Shown piece by piece: positions 42,358 to 52,181 of a DNA stretch of 64,000 bases (within the stretch, counting starts at the first letter, position 1; each line of letters starts with the position of its first letter). The stretch spans positions 186,001 through 250,000 of the forward strand of contig NZ_JOIU01000002.1 in assembly GCF_000720135.1 (NCBI RefSeq), read 5' to 3'. The notes under the pieces are model-generated. The model saw only the letters and a list, made by a program, of their open reading frames with translations. It made no database searches and was not told where the DNA came from. Both the position numbers and the translations under genes were made by a program. The DNA comes from Streptomyces sp. NRRL S-1022 (GTDB taxonomy: Bacteria > Actinomycetota > Actinomycetes > Streptomycetales > Streptomycetaceae).

Positions 42358-43137
42358 ATGTTCTGGGTCCTTCTCCTGCTCCTGGCCTGGGCTTTCGCCG
42401 GGTCCGCCTGTACCCGGCTGTGCCTGACGGCCGTCCGCGCGGCCGCCGCGGACGCGCGTGACGCGTCGGCGGACGCGGAGCGCGATCTCACGCTGTACGA
42501 GGCGGCGTTCCTCTCCGGCGGCCCCGCCCGGGTCGCCGATGTGACCCTGGTCTCCATGGCCCGCCAGCGCCGGCTGCTGCTCGCGCACACCGGCTGGGCC
42601 ACGGTCGTGGACCCGCGGGGCCGCGACGAGATGGAACAGTCCGTCATAGGGGCCATAGGGCCCGACGGCCAGTCGCGGATCGCGCCGGTACGGGCGCGGG
42701 CGGCCGGCGCGGAGGCCGTACGGCGGCTGGCGGACGGTCTGGTGCGCGCCGGTCTCGCGGTGCCCGAGGGCGCGGGCGCGACCGTGGGGGCCGCCGTGCG
42801 CCAGGTGCGGGCCGCCGTGGTGGCCGTGACCGTCCTGGGCGTGACCGCGCTGCTGCTGCCCGTCGAGACCGGCACACCGCGCGCGCTGGTGGGCGCGTGG
42901 TTCGCCCTGCCCCTCACGCTGGCGCTGAGCTGCCTGGCCATCGCCCGGTTCGAGGTGCACCCGTACTCGCGCTGGGCCTCCCCGGCGGGGCAGCGGCTGC
43001 TGAGCGCGCTGGCCGGCCATCCGGCCGGTGACGAGCGGTCGTTCCTCACCTCCGTCGCCGTGCGCGGCATCCGCGCGATCGGCGAGCCGGAACTGCGCGC
43101 GGCCCTCACCCACCGGGACCAGCCCTGGCGGGAGTGA
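42358..43137 (+). CDS. TIGR04222-domain membrane protein
   Basis: A 259-residue membrane protein. It begins with a membrane helix (MFWVLLLLLAWAFAGSACTRL), followed by the TIGR04222 region (DLTLYEAAFLSGGPARVADVTLVSMARQRRLLL), two further helices (AVVAVTVLGVTALLLPV, ALVGAWFALPLTLALSCLA) and a cytoplasmic end (HRDQPWRE). TIGR04222 proteins usually continue into a Gly/Cys-rich low-complexity tail and occur near DUF692 genes; here the tail is absent. No good Shine-Dalgarno is seen; a TACAAA-like -10 just before the ATG suggests a leaderless message. Confidence 0.8.
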   Translation: MFWVLLLLLAWAFAGSACTRLCLTAVRAAAADARDASADAERDLTLYEAAFLSGGPARVADVTLVSMARQRRLLLAHTGWATVVDPRGRDEMEQSVIGAIGPDGQSRIAPVRARAAGAEAVRRLADGLVRAGLAVPEGAGATVGAAVRQVRAAVVAVTVLGVTALLLPVETGTPRALVGAWFALPLTLALSCLAIARFEVHPYSRWASPAGQRLLSALAGHPAGDERSFLTSVAVRGIRAIGEPELRAALTHRDQPWRE

Positions 43138-43284
43138 GGGCGGCTCCCGGGGGCGCACAGGGGGCATTGGCGCCGACACCCGCCGGGCGGTGCTTGCCTT
43201 CCCCCACAGCCGAACGAAACATCCCTTGTGTTGTCGCCGGGCCGTGGCAGCCGTGCCATCGCCGTCGCACCGGAGGGATACGCG

Positions 43285-44949
43285 ATGAAAGCTGCCGCCC
43301 TGTACTCGGCCGCCGGTTCCTTGCTCCTGACCACCCTGGCCGCGGCCCCGGCGGGCGGCGCGCCCGGCACCCCGGGCAGGCCGGGCGCCCCCGGCACGGC
43401 CGAGCTGCGCGGCACCGCGGTGGCCGTGGCCCGCGCCCGGGCGGCCGGGATCGACTTCGGTCCGTGCGCCGCCGCCGACCTGCCGGATCCGCCGGCCGGG
43501 GTGCGGTGCGGCACGGTGACGGTCCCGCTGGACTACGCCCGTCCGGACGGCCGGCAGATCCGGCTGACCGTCAGCCGGGCCCCGGCCACCCACAAGGACC
43601 CGCACAACAGCAAGCGGAAGGTCCCCCGGCAGGGCGCCCTGGTCTACAACCCGGGCGGTCCCGGCGCCTCCGGCATGTACTTCCCGCTGGCCGGCGCCGT
43701 CCCGCAGTGGAAGCGGATCGCCGCCGCCTACGACCTGATCGGCTACGCCCCGCGCGGGGTGGGCCGTTCGGCACCGCTGTCCTGCGTGGACCCCCGGCAC
43801 TTCTTCAAGGCGCCCACCGCGTCCCCGGTGCACCCCTCGGAGGCCTACAAGCGGCAGCGGATCGCCGAGGCCCAGGCGTACGCGCGCGGCTGCGTCCAGC
43901 GGTCCGGGACCGCGATCCGGTTCTACAACTCCCTCAACAACGCCCGCGACCTGGACGTGCTGCGGGCCGCGCTGGGCGAGGACCGGCTGACCTTCATGGG
44001 AGCGTCGTACGGCACCTACTTCGGCACGCTGTACGCGGCGATGTTCCCCTCGCACGTGCGCCGCATGGTGCTGGACTCGGCGGTGAACCCGGACCCGGAG
44101 CGGATCTGGTACCGCAGCAACCTGGACCAGTCGGCGGCGTTCGAGGAGCGCTGGGCGGACTTCCGGGACTGGGTCGCCCGGCACGACGACGTGTACGGGC
44201 TCGGCGCCACCTCCGCGGCGGTGCAGCGCAGCTACGACACCGCGCGCGAGCGGCTGGCCGGGAAGGCGGCGGGCGGGAAGGTCGGCCCCGGCCAGTTGCA
44301 GAACGTGTTGCTGACGGCCGGGTACTACGACGACTACTGGCCGAGCCGGGCCGAAGCCCTGTCGGCGTACCTGCACGGTGACCCGGGCCCGCTGGTCCGG
44401 CTGGCCGCGCCGAGCCCGGGGACGGCCGCCGAGGCGGAGAACGCCGGCGCGGTGTACACGGCCGTGGAGTGCAACGACGCGCCCTGGCCGACGGACTTCG
44501 CGGTGTGGGACCGCGACAACACCCGGCTCGCCCGGGTGGCGCCCTTCGAGACCTGGGACAACGCGTGGATGAACCTGCCGTGCGCCTACTGGCCGGTGCC
44601 CCGGCAACAGCCGCTGGACGTGCGGACCGGGCCCGGTGAGCTGCCGGCGGTGCTGGTCCTGGCGGCGGAGCGGGACGCCGCCGCGCCGTACCAGGGGGCC
44701 CTGGAGCTGACCCGGCGGCTGGCCGGCTCGGTGCTGGTGACCGAGCGGGACGCGGGCACGCACGGCGTCGGGGGCGGCCCCAACAAGTGCGTCAACGGGC
44801 ACCTGGAGGCGTACCTGCTCGAGGGCCGCGTGCCGGCGCGGCACGCATCGTGCGCGCCGCGCCCCGAGCCGGTCGCGGTCGCCTCCGGTGGTTCGGCCGG
44901 CAAGGAGGCCCGGCGGGACGCCCTCAAGGGCAAGGGCAACCGCCGCTAG
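43285..44949 (+). CDS. Secreted tripeptidyl-aminopeptidase-like alpha/beta hydrolase
   Basis: A 554-residue exported serine hydrolase of the SlpD/TAP family. A signal peptide (to about residue 25) precedes VRCGTVTVPLDYARPDGRQI, typical of the family start; the oxyanion loop is GALVYNPGGPGASG, the nucleophile elbow FMGASYGTYFG, and the C-terminal TAP-like domain supplies the catalytic Asp (LVLAAERDAAAPYQGAL) and His (GTHGVGGGPNKCVNGHL). It trims N-terminal tripeptides or similar peptides outside the cell. GGAGGG lies 7 bp before the ATG. The ring of a conserved Cys pair (GKC/ASCAP region) suggests a disulfide. Confidence 0.9.
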   Translation: MKAAALYSAAGSLLLTTLAAAPAGGAPGTPGRPGAPGTAELRGTAVAVARARAAGIDFGPCAAADLPDPPAGVRCGTVTVPLDYARPDGRQIRLTVSRAPATHKDPHNSKRKVPRQGALVYNPGGPGASGMYFPLAGAVPQWKRIAAAYDLIGYAPRGVGRSAPLSCVDPRHFFKAPTASPVHPSEAYKRQRIAEAQAYARGCVQRSGTAIRFYNSLNNARDLDVLRAALGEDRLTFMGASYGTYFGTLYAAMFPSHVRRMVLDSAVNPDPERIWYRSNLDQSAAFEERWADFRDWVARHDDVYGLGATSAAVQRSYDTARERLAGKAAGGKVGPGQLQNVLLTAGYYDDYWPSRAEALSAYLHGDPGPLVRLAAPSPGTAAEAENAGAVYTAVECNDAPWPTDFAVWDRDNTRLARVAPFETWDNAWMNLPCAYWPVPRQQPLDVRTGPGELPAVLVLAAERDAAAPYQGALELTRRLAGSVLVTERDAGTHGVGGGPNKCVNGHLEAYLLEGRVPARHASCAPRPEPVAVASGGSAGKEARRDALKGKGNRR

Positions 44950-45011
44950 GCGCCTTCGCCTCGCCTTCGCCGCACGGGGCGCCGCGCCGTGCCGTCGGCG
45001 ACCGCGGGCCG

Positions 45012-45743
45012 TCAGGCCAGGCCCGCCACCAGTTCGCCGAGGTCCTTGCGGCGGCCCGTGTAGAACGGGACCTCCTCGCGGACGTGCATCCGGGCCTCGG
45101 AGGCACGCAGGTGGCGCATGAGGTCGACGATGCGGTGCAGCTCGTCGGCCTCGAAGGCCAGGATCCACTCGTAGTCGCCGAGGGAGAACGAGGCGACCGT
45201 GTTGGCGCGCACGTCGGGGTAGCCGCGGGCCATCTTGCCGTGGTCGGCGAGCATGCGGCGGCGGTCCTCGTCGGGCAGCAGGTACCAGTCGTAGGAGCGC
45301 ACGAAGGGGTAGACGCTCACGTAGTTCCGGGGCGTCTCGTCGGCGAGGAACGCCGGGATGTGCGAGCGGTTGAACTCCGCCGGGCGGTGCAGCGCCATGT
45401 TCGACCACACCGGCTCCAGCGCGCGGCCGAGCCTCGTGCGGCGGAAGAGGTTGTACGCCTCCTGGAGCTGGTCGCTGCTCTCGGCGTGCCACCAGATCAT
45501 CAGGTCGGCGTCGGCCCGCAGCCCGGAGAGGTCGTAGGTGCCGCGGATCGTCACGTCCTTCGCGGCGAGCTGGTCGAACAGCTCCTGGACCTCGTCGGCG
45601 TATCCGGCGCGGTCCTCCGGCAGCACGTCCTTCAGCTTGAAGACCGACCAGAGGGTGTAGCGGATGACCTCGTTGAGGTCCTTGGCCAGCTTGCCCTTGT
45701 TCGGGATCCTGCCGGACTCGGTGATGGGGGCGTCGTCACTCAT
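45012..45743 (-). CDS. hemQ: Coproheme decarboxylase (chlorite dismutase-like)
   Basis: A 243-residue HemQ converting coproheme to heme b, last step of the coproporphyrin-dependent route in Gram-positives. The family hallmarks are [32 protein letters not shown], the [17 protein letters not shown] loop and the proximal heme His168 in [13 protein letters not shown]. The long upstream frame runs antisense through hemY's partner region and is rejected; the ATG at 45743 follows hemY's stop by 5 bp, so hemY-hemQ are cotranscribed. Cytoplasmic. Confidence 0.95.
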   Translation of the reverse strand: MSDDAPITESGRIPNKGKLAKDLNEVIRYTLWSVFKLKDVLPEDRAGYADEVQELFDQLAAKDVTIRGTYDLSGLRADADLMIWWHAESSDQLQEAYNLFRRTRLGRALEPVWSNMALHRPAEFNRSHIPAFLADETPRNYVSVYPFVRSYDWYLLPDEDRRRMLADHGKMARGYPDVRANTVASFSLGDYEWILAFEADELHRIVDLMRHLRASEARMHVREEVPFYTGRRKDLGELVAGLA

Positions 45744-45748
45744 GGTCC

Positions 45749-47203
45749 CTATTCTCCCGCCCCGCCGTGCAGGCTCTGCACCGGGTTGGCGGTCAGCTCC
45801 GCCACTCCTGCCGGGTCGCCGGCCAGCTGGTCCACCGCGGCGTGGGCGCTCGCGACGCACGCGGGGATGCCGACGCCGTCGTACTGCGCGCCGCACACCG
45901 CGAGGCCCGGGAGCTTGGCCACCTGTTCGCGGATGCGGGCCACGCGCGCGTGGTGCCCGACGGGGTACTGGGGCAGGCCGTCGGTCCAGCGGGTGACCCG
46001 GGTCTCCAGCGGCACGGCGTCCAGGCCGGTGGCCTCGCGCAGGTCGTGCCGGGAGACCTCCACCAGGCCGGCGTCGTCCCGGCCGAGCACCTCGGTCTCG
46101 CCGTGGCGGCCCACGGAGGTGCGCAGCACGACCACGTCCGGGTCCTCCTCGGCGATCCAGCCCCACTTGCGGGACGCGAAGGTGGAGGCCTTGATGGTGC
46201 GGCCGTCGACGGGCGGCACGAGGAAGCCGCTGCCCTCGGGCAGGCGCGCGTCGGCGCGCCGGTAGGCGAGGGTGACCAGGGCCATCGAGGCGTACTCGAC
46301 GGCGGCCAGCTCGGCCGCGGCCCCCGGGGACTCGGCGCGCAGCAGCGCGGCGGCGGCCGGGGCGGGCACGGCGACGATCACGGCGTCGGCGCGCAGCACG
46401 CGTTCCCCGGCGGTGATCCGCCAGCCGCCGGCCGCCTCCCGGCGCAGTTCCCGCGCGGGTGTCCCGGTCAGGATCTCGCCGCCCCGCGCGCGCACGGACG
46501 CGGCGACCGCGAGCGGCAGCCGGCCGACCCCGCCGGCGATGCCCATGAAGACGGGCCCGGTCTGCTGCTGGGCGGCGGCCCTGGCCTGGATCTCCCGGAC
46601 GCCCTCGGTGAGGGAGGTGTGGGCCCGCGCGGCCTGGAAGAGCTGCGGGACGGCCGAGCGCATCGAGATGCGGTAGGCGTCGCCCGCGTAGACCCCGCCG
46701 AGCAGGGGCTCCACCAGCCGGTCGACGACCTCGCGGCCGAGCCGGGCCGCCACGTACCCGCCCACGGCCACGTCGTCGCCGATCTCGGTGCGGGGCAGGT
46801 CGGCGTCGCGCTCGATGCGGGCCAGGCCCTCGCCGGAGAGGACACCGGAGAGCGCGGCGGCGGTGCCCGGCACGCCCATCACATGGCCCTTCGGCATGGG
46901 CCGCAGGGCGCCCCGGGTCCAGATCGAGGCGGTCGCGGTGGCCGGCGGCTGGAGCGCCTCGCCCAGTCCCGCCTCGCGCGCGAGCGTCACCGCCTCGGGG
47001 CGGCGGGCGAGCATGGACTCGGCACCCAGGTCGACCCGGACGCCGGCGATCTCGCCGGGCAGCAGCTTGCCGCCGACCCGGTCGCCGGCCTCCAGCACGG
47101 TCACGCGCGCGCCGCGCCCCAGCAGCCGGTGCGCGGCGGCCAGCCCGGCGATGCCGGCCCCGATCACGACGACGTGCCCCAAGCCCCTGTCCGTTGCGCT
47201 CAT
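45749..47203 (-). CDS. hemY: Coproporphyrinogen/protoporphyrinogen oxidase
   Basis: A 484-residue flavoprotein of the HemY/PPOX family. The FAD fold opens with [77 protein letters not shown] and the terminal [20 protein letters not shown] are typical. With hemQ alongside, the enzyme most likely oxidizes coproporphyrinogen III to coproporphyrin III using oxygen. The ATG at 47203 (MSATDRG) is chosen over upstream in-frame codons. It is divergent from the DUF4349 lipoprotein gene; the intergenic 47204-47355 holds both promoters. Confidence 0.95.
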   Translation of the reverse strand: MSATDRGLGHVVVIGAGIAGLAAAHRLLGRGARVTVLEAGDRVGGKLLPGEIAGVRVDLGAESMLARRPEAVTLAREAGLGEALQPPATATASIWTRGALRPMPKGHVMGVPGTAAALSGVLSGEGLARIERDADLPRTEIGDDVAVGGYVAARLGREVVDRLVEPLLGGVYAGDAYRISMRSAVPQLFQAARAHTSLTEGVREIQARAAAQQQTGPVFMGIAGGVGRLPLAVAASVRARGGEILTGTPARELRREAAGGWRITAGERVLRADAVIVAVPAPAAAALLRAESPGAAAELAAVEYASMALVTLAYRRADARLPEGSGFLVPPVDGRTIKASTFASRKWGWIAEEDPDVVVLRTSVGRHGETEVLGRDDAGLVEVSRHDLREATGLDAVPLETRVTRWTDGLPQYPVGHHARVARIREQVAKLPGLAVCGAQYDGVGIPACVASAHAAVDQLAGDPAGVAELTANPVQSLHGGAGE

Positions 47204-47355
47204 GTCCCCCACTCTCTCAGACCCCGCCGCCGCCGGGCCCCGGAGTCCGGCACGCGTGCGGACCGTGACCGCAGCGCAGCGGGAGCCGTCGAACGTTCCC
47301 GGCCGGCCCGGCGTCGAAGGACCGTCACAGGACACGGCTTTCGGGGGTATCGCCC

Positions 47356-48330
47356 ATGCACACACCACACACCGCACCTCGCGTCCGGACCCTGGCCGGG
47401 GTCCTGCTCGCCGCCTCCCTCGCGCTCGCCGGGTGCGGCGGCGCGGCCGACGCGGGCGGCGGCTCCGCCAAGGCCGCCTCCGGCGGCAGGCCCGAACAGG
47501 CCGGCGCCCTCGGCACCCCCGGCGCCACGGCGGACCACGGGAACGGGAGGACCCCGCGCGCCACGCCGGTGCTGGCGCCGGGCTCGGTCATCCGCACCGC
47601 GTTCCTGACGCTGGAGGTCCGGGACGTGGCCAAGGCCCTGGCGGCCGCCCGCAGGACCGCCGAGGAGGCGGGCGGCTTCGTCGGCGACGAGACGACGAAC
47701 CGGGACGCCGGCGGTCACGAGCACACCCGGGTGGTGCTGCGCGTGCCCGCCGAGCGGTACGACGAGGTCCTCACCGGTCTGCAGGGCACGGGCCGGCTGG
47801 TCGGCCGCACGGCCAAGGCGGTCGACGTCAGCGACCGGATGGTGGACGTGGACAGCCGGATCAAGTCGCAGCGGGCCAGCGTGGACCGGGTCCGCGCGCT
47901 GATGGACAGGGCGACCAGGCTGAGCGATGTCGTCGCCCTGGAGGGGGAACTGAGCAGCCGTCAGGCCGACCTGGAGTCGCTGCTGGCCCGGCGGGCCTCC
48001 CTGAAGGACCGCGTCGATCTGGCCACCGTCACCCTGTCGCTGTCGAAGACCCCGGCGAGGCAGGCGTCCGGTGACGGCACGCCGGGCTTCACGGACGCGC
48101 TGGCGGGCGGCTGGCACGCGTTCGCCGGCATGCTCCGCTGGATCGCGCTCGCGCTCGGTGCCGCCCTGCCGTTCGCGGCCCTCGCCGCGCTCCTGGCGCT
48201 GCTGTGGCTGCGGGCCGTACGGCCCCGGCTGCCGCGCCGCGCGGAGCCCGTCCCCGCGATGAGCGCGCCCGGCCCGCTGCCGTCGGCGCGCCCGGCGCCG
48301 GATGCCGCCGAGGGGGCCGGGCGGGACTGA
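47356..48330 (+). CDS. DUF4349 lipoprotein
   Basis: A 324-residue exported protein. The signal ends in a lipobox (ASLALAGCG), then a Gly/Ala/Ser-rich linker; the DUF4349 domain begins near SVIRTAFLTLEVRDVAKALAAARRTAEEAGGFV and contains a long coiled coil (DRMVDVDSRIKSQRASVDRVRALMDRATRLSDVVALEGELSSRQADLESLLARRASLKDRVDL). A membrane helix near residues 255-285 (LRWIALALGAALPFAALAALLALLWL) and a basic tail follow. DUF4349 proteins span the envelope; function unknown. Here it is a gene neighbour of heme synthesis, but no link is proven. Confidence 0.88.
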   Translation: MHTPHTAPRVRTLAGVLLAASLALAGCGGAADAGGGSAKAASGGRPEQAGALGTPGATADHGNGRTPRATPVLAPGSVIRTAFLTLEVRDVAKALAAARRTAEEAGGFVGDETTNRDAGGHEHTRVVLRVPAERYDEVLTGLQGTGRLVGRTAKAVDVSDRMVDVDSRIKSQRASVDRVRALMDRATRLSDVVALEGELSSRQADLESLLARRASLKDRVDLATVTLSLSKTPARQASGDGTPGFTDALAGGWHAFAGMLRWIALALGAALPFAALAALLALLWLRAVRPRLPRRAEPVPAMSAPGPLPSARPAPDAAEGAGRD

Positions 48331-48357
48331 AGTCCCCGCGCCCCGTAGCGTGTTCCC

Positions 48358-49752
48358 ATGAGCGTGAGCCAGGGGCGGGACGGCAGGGAACGGCTGGTCG
48401 TGATCGGCGGCGACGCCGCGGGCATGTCCGCGGCGTCGCAGGCACGGCGGCTCAGGGGCCCGGAGGAGCTGGAGATCGTGGCCTTCGAGCGCGGCCACTT
48501 CACCTCCTTCTCGGCGTGCGGCATCCCGTACTGGGTGGGCGGCGAGGTCCCCGAACGGGACCGGCTGATCGCCCGGACACCCGGGGAGCACCGCGCGCGC
48601 GGGATCGATCTGCGGCTGCGCACCGAGGTCACGGAGATCGACGTGGCCGGGCAGCGGGTACGCGCACGTGACGTCGATTCGGGCGCCGAGTCCTGGACGG
48701 CGTACGACAAGCTCGTCATCGCCACCGGCGCCCGCCCGGTCCGCCCGGATCTGCCCGGCGCGGACGCCCCCGGCGTGCACGGGGTGCAGACCCTCGACGA
48801 CGGCCAGGCCCTGCTGGACACGCTGGCCGGCACGCGGGGCCGCAGGGCGGTCGTCGTGGGGGCGGGTTACATCGGCGTGGAGATGGCCGAGGCGCTGATC
48901 AACCGGGGTTTCGCGGTGACGGTCGTCAACCGCGGCCGGGAGCCGATGTCGACGCTCGACCCGGACATGGGCCGGATGGTGCACCGGGCCATGGAGGGCC
49001 TCGGCATCACCATGGTGAACGACGCGGAGGTCACCAAGCTCCTCACCGGCGAGGACGGCCGGGTCCGCGCGGTGGCCACCGAGGACGCCGAATACCCGGC
49101 GGACGTGGTGGTCCTGGGCATCGGCGTCCGCCCGGAGACCGCCCTCGCCCGGGCCGCCGGACTGCCGCTCGGCACCCACGGCGGCCTGCTCACCGACCTC
49201 GCGATGCGGGTGCGCGGGCACGAGAACATCTGGGCGGGCGGCGACTGCGTGGAGGTGCTCGACCTGGTCTCCGGGCAGGAGCAGTACGTCCCGCTCGGCA
49301 CCCATGCCAACAAGCACGGCCAGGTCATCGGCACCAACGCGGGCGGCGGCTACGCCACCTTCCCCGGCGTGGTCGGCACCGCCGTCAGCAAGGTCTGCGA
49401 CCTGGAGATCGCCCGCACCGGCCTGCGTGAGAAGGACGCCCGCCGGGTCGGCCTGCGCTTCGAGGCGGTCACGATCGAGTCGACCAGCCGGGCCGGCTAC
49501 TACCCCGGTGCCGCCCCCATGACGGTCAAGATGCTCGCCGAGTCCCGCACCGGCCGGCTGCTGGGCGTGCAGATCGTCGGCAGGGAGGGTGCGGCGAAGC
49601 GGGTCGACATCGCGGCGGTGGCGCTCACCGCCCGGATGACGGTGGAACAGATGACGGCCCTGGACCTGGGCTACGCCCCGCCGTTCTCACCAGTGTGGGA
49701 CCCGGTACTGGTGGCGGCGAGAAAGGCGGCGGCGAAGGTACGGGCCGCCTAG
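48358..49752 (+). CDS. CoA-disulfide reductase-like FAD/NAD(P)-dependent oxidoreductase
   Basis: A 464-residue flavoprotein of the CoADR/NADH-oxidase class. FAD binding is at LVVIGGDAAGMSAASQARR; the redox Cys is in FSACGIPYWVGGEV; a second dinucleotide fold is AVVVGAGYIGVEMAEALINRG; and the late FAD contact is ENIWAGGDCVEVLD. The C-terminal dimerization domain has the AGYYPGAAPMTVKMLAE region. The single active Cys (not CxxC) points to CoA-disulfide, persulfide or oxygen chemistry; the true substrate is uncertain. It follows the DUF4349 gene by 27 bp on the same strand. Confidence 0.9.
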   Translation: MSVSQGRDGRERLVVIGGDAAGMSAASQARRLRGPEELEIVAFERGHFTSFSACGIPYWVGGEVPERDRLIARTPGEHRARGIDLRLRTEVTEIDVAGQRVRARDVDSGAESWTAYDKLVIATGARPVRPDLPGADAPGVHGVQTLDDGQALLDTLAGTRGRRAVVVGAGYIGVEMAEALINRGFAVTVVNRGREPMSTLDPDMGRMVHRAMEGLGITMVNDAEVTKLLTGEDGRVRAVATEDAEYPADVVVLGIGVRPETALARAAGLPLGTHGGLLTDLAMRVRGHENIWAGGDCVEVLDLVSGQEQYVPLGTHANKHGQVIGTNAGGGYATFPGVVGTAVSKVCDLEIARTGLREKDARRVGLRFEAVTIESTSRAGYYPGAAPMTVKMLAESRTGRLLGVQIVGREGAAKRVDIAAVALTARMTVEQMTALDLGYAPPFSPVWDPVLVAARKAAAKVRAA

Positions 49753-50030
49753 GCCGTCCCGCTGATCCGGGGCAGTGACGTCACCCCGGAGGAGACGGCG
49801 GCCGGCTGCTCGGCGGAGGGCTTCGCGTGGGAGGCGGACGGCCGGGCGGAGCGGAGCCGGTAGCTGACCGCCTCGTCCAGCGTCACCGGCCGCTGCATCT
49901 GCGAGGCGAGCCGTCCCGCCTCCTGGCCGAGCCGCGCCACGTCCTCCCAGGGGAGCCGTACCACCAGGGACAGCTCGGCCTCCCCGTCGGGCAGAGCGTG
50001 CATCGCCGAAACCTGCGGAGCGTTCGTCAT
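49749..50030 (-). CDS. Small conserved Streptomyces protein
   Basis: A 93-residue protein beginning MTNAPQVSAMHALPDGEAEL, with a strand-helix core LSLVVRLPWEDVARLGQEAG and RLASQMQRPVTLDEAVSYRL, and a Ser/Ala/Pro-rich tail. No known domain is recognized; the core could be a ribbon-helix-like or toxin-antitoxin-like small fold but I cannot assign it. ATG at 50030 has GAGG about 7 bases before it; the end overlaps the flavoprotein gene by 4 bp. Confidence 0.65.
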   Translation of the reverse strand: MTNAPQVSAMHALPDGEAELSLVVRLPWEDVARLGQEAGRLASQMQRPVTLDEAVSYRLRSARPSASHAKPSAEQPAAVSSGVTSLPRISGTA

Positions 50031-50122
50031 CGCCTGATCCTCACGTCGGTTGAGAACACATACGCGAGCCCGCCCGCCCGCGTTCACCGGTTCACGGGCC
50101 CGATCCCGGGCAGTACTCCTGT

Positions 50123-50947
50123 GTGGTCATCCCCGTTCATGACGTGAACCCGGTGCGCCGCACCCCCTGGGTGACGTACGCCCTGATCGCCGTCAACGTG
50201 CTGGTGTTCCTCACCATGCCCGGCACGGCCGGTGCCGTGGCCGGCGGCGGGAAACTGGCCCGGCTGTGCGACCTCCAGGCCTTCATGGACCACTACGCGG
50301 CGGTCCCCCGGGAGCTGATCCACCACCGGATGCCCCGGCTCGTTCCGACCGGGGAGGTCGGCGTGGGCCCGCACGGCCCGGGCTGTGTCGTGGCACCGCC
50401 CGCCTACGACAAGTCCCCGGCGCTGTCGGTCTTCACGGCGATGTTCCTGCACGGCGGCTGGCTGCACCTGCTGGGCAACATGCTCTTCCTGCTGATCTTC
50501 GGCAACAACGTCGAGGACCGGATGGGCCACATCCGCTACTTCCTCTTCTACGTCGTCTGCGGCTACGCGGCCGGCTACGGCTTCGCGCTGCTCAACGCCG
50601 GCTCCGGCGACCCGCTGATCGGCGCGTCCGGTGCGATCGCCGGGGTCCTCGGCGCGTATCTGGTGCTGTACCCGAAGGCCCGGGTGTGGGTGCTGGTGCC
50701 GTTCCTGGTCTTCCTGCCGCTGCGGCTGCCCGCCTGGCTGGTGCTGGGCTTCTGGTTCGGGCTGCAGGCGGTGTACTCGTCGGGGCGCGGGATGTCCGGC
50801 GCCGGCACGGTCGCGTACGCGGCGCACGTGGTCGGCTTCGTGGCGGGCATGCTGCTCGCCTGGCCGCTCAAGCCCGGCACGCCGCCCCCGCCGGAGCCGC
50901 CCGGCCTGCTGTTCGGCAGGCGCGCGCGGCCCCACTACTCCTGGTGA
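50123..50947 (+). CDS. Rhomboid intramembrane serine protease
   Basis: A 274-residue membrane protease. The catalytic Ser169 is in GASGAIAG and the catalytic His235 in AAHVVGF; the L1 loop signature HGGWLHLLGNMLFL (about 110-124) and six membrane helices are present. The N-terminus has VRRTPWVTYALIAVNVLVF as the first helix, then a long extracellular segment (about 40-100) with two Cys. Substrates are unknown. The start is GTG (50123); a shorter alternative is not obvious. It is convergent with hemE, 12 bp apart. Confidence 0.92.
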   Translation: MVIPVHDVNPVRRTPWVTYALIAVNVLVFLTMPGTAGAVAGGGKLARLCDLQAFMDHYAAVPRELIHHRMPRLVPTGEVGVGPHGPGCVVAPPAYDKSPALSVFTAMFLHGGWLHLLGNMLFLLIFGNNVEDRMGHIRYFLFYVVCGYAAGYGFALLNAGSGDPLIGASGAIAGVLGAYLVLYPKARVWVLVPFLVFLPLRLPAWLVLGFWFGLQAVYSSGRGMSGAGTVAYAAHVVGFVAGMLLAWPLKPGTPPPPEPPGLLFGRRARPHYSW

Positions 50948-50959
50948 ACCGGCCGGGGC

Positions 50960-52018
50960 TCAGCGCGCGGTGGCGGTGTGGACGTACTCCACGAGCCGGG
51001 TCAGCGCGTCCGGGTCCGTGTTCGGCATGACGCCGTGACCGAGGTTGAAGACGTGGCCCTCCAGGCCGGCGGCGGCGTCGAGCACCTCGCGGGCCTGGCT
51101 GGCGACGGTGTCCTTGTCGGTGAACAGGACGGTCGGGTCCAGGTTGCCCTGGAGCGCCTTGCCGGGGCCGACGCGGCGGGCGGCCTCGTCCAGCGGGACG
51201 CGCCAGTCGACGCCGACGACGTCCGCGCCGGCCTCGCCCATGAGCCCCAGCAGCTCGCCGGTGCCGACGCCGAAGTGGATGCGCGGGACGCCGTAGCCGG
51301 CGACGGCGTCGAAGACCTTGGCGGAGGCCGGCATGACCGACCTGCGGTAGTCGGCGGGGGCCAGCGCGCCGGCCCAGGAGTCGAAGAGCTGGACGGCGCT
51401 CGCGCCGGCCTCGATCTGGACCTTCAGGAAGGCGGCCGTGATGTCGGCGAGCCGGTCGAGCAGGTCGGCCCAGAGTCCGGGGTCGCCGTACATCATCGCC
51501 TTGGCGTTCTCGTACGTGCGCGAGGGACCGCCCTCGACCAGGTAGCTCGCGAGGGTGAAAGGCGCGCCGGCGAATCCGATGAGCGGGGTGGCGCCCAGTT
51601 CGCGGGTGAGCAGGCCGATGGCCTCGGTGACGTAGGAGACGTCCTCGGGGGTGAGGTCGCGCAGCCGGGCCAGGTCGGCGCGGGTGCGGATCGGCTGCTC
51701 GACGACCGGGCCGACGCCGGGCTTGATGTCGAGGTCGAGGCCGATGGCCTTCAGCGGGACGACGATGTCGCTGAAGTAGATCGCCGCGTCCACGTCGTGC
51801 CGGCGCACCGGCTGCAGGGTGATCTCGGTGACCAGCTCGGGCCGCATGCAGGACTCAAGCATCGGGACGCCCTCGCGCACCTTGCGGTACTCGGGCAGGG
51901 AGCGGCCGGCCTGGCGCATGAACCACACGGGCGTGTGCGGCACGGGCTCGCGCCTGCACGCCCTGAGGAAGGCGCTGTCGTACGTCGCTGTCGGCTGCGG
52001 GGTGTCATTGGCGGTCAC
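50960..52018 (-). CDS. hemE: Uroporphyrinogen decarboxylase
   Basis: A 352-residue HemE removing four carboxyls from uroporphyrinogen III to give coproporphyrinogen III. Seen are the N-terminal [19 protein letters not shown], the [21 protein letters not shown] region, [20 protein letters not shown] and the C-terminal [16 protein letters not shown]. All belong to the substrate pocket. The GTG at 52018 is chosen ([20 protein letters not shown]); upstream in-frame sequence is Arg/Ala/Gly-rich and atypical. It lies about 3.8 kb from hemY-hemQ, completing most of the late pathway in one region. Confidence 0.95.
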   Translation of the reverse strand: MTANDTPQPTATYDSAFLRACRREPVPHTPVWFMRQAGRSLPEYRKVREGVPMLESCMRPELVTEITLQPVRRHDVDAAIYFSDIVVPLKAIGLDLDIKPGVGPVVEQPIRTRADLARLRDLTPEDVSYVTEAIGLLTRELGATPLIGFAGAPFTLASYLVEGGPSRTYENAKAMMYGDPGLWADLLDRLADITAAFLKVQIEAGASAVQLFDSWAGALAPADYRRSVMPASAKVFDAVAGYGVPRIHFGVGTGELLGLMGEAGADVVGVDWRVPLDEAARRVGPGKALQGNLDPTVLFTDKDTVASQAREVLDAAAGLEGHVFNLGHGVMPNTDPDALTRLVEYVHTATAR

Positions 52019-52181
52019 GAGGCAAGTTTCGCATGCCGCGGGATCGGTACCCGACGCCCCGGCGGTGCCGCCGCCGGCGGCGGCGCGTGGCGGCGCACGG
52101 CCCGCGCGGCGCCCGGGGCGCCCCATGTCGAAGGGGTGTCTTGCCCTGCGCGACGCCCCGCTTCCCCTTACTCTTCCCCGC

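Noticed and set aside
40270..45492. 1740-residue open frame on the minus strand
   Set aside because: It runs antisense through the MNIO, DUF4142, TIGR04222 and peptidase genes. Its translation is Arg/Gly/Pro/His-rich with no domain; long antisense frames are expected at this GC content.
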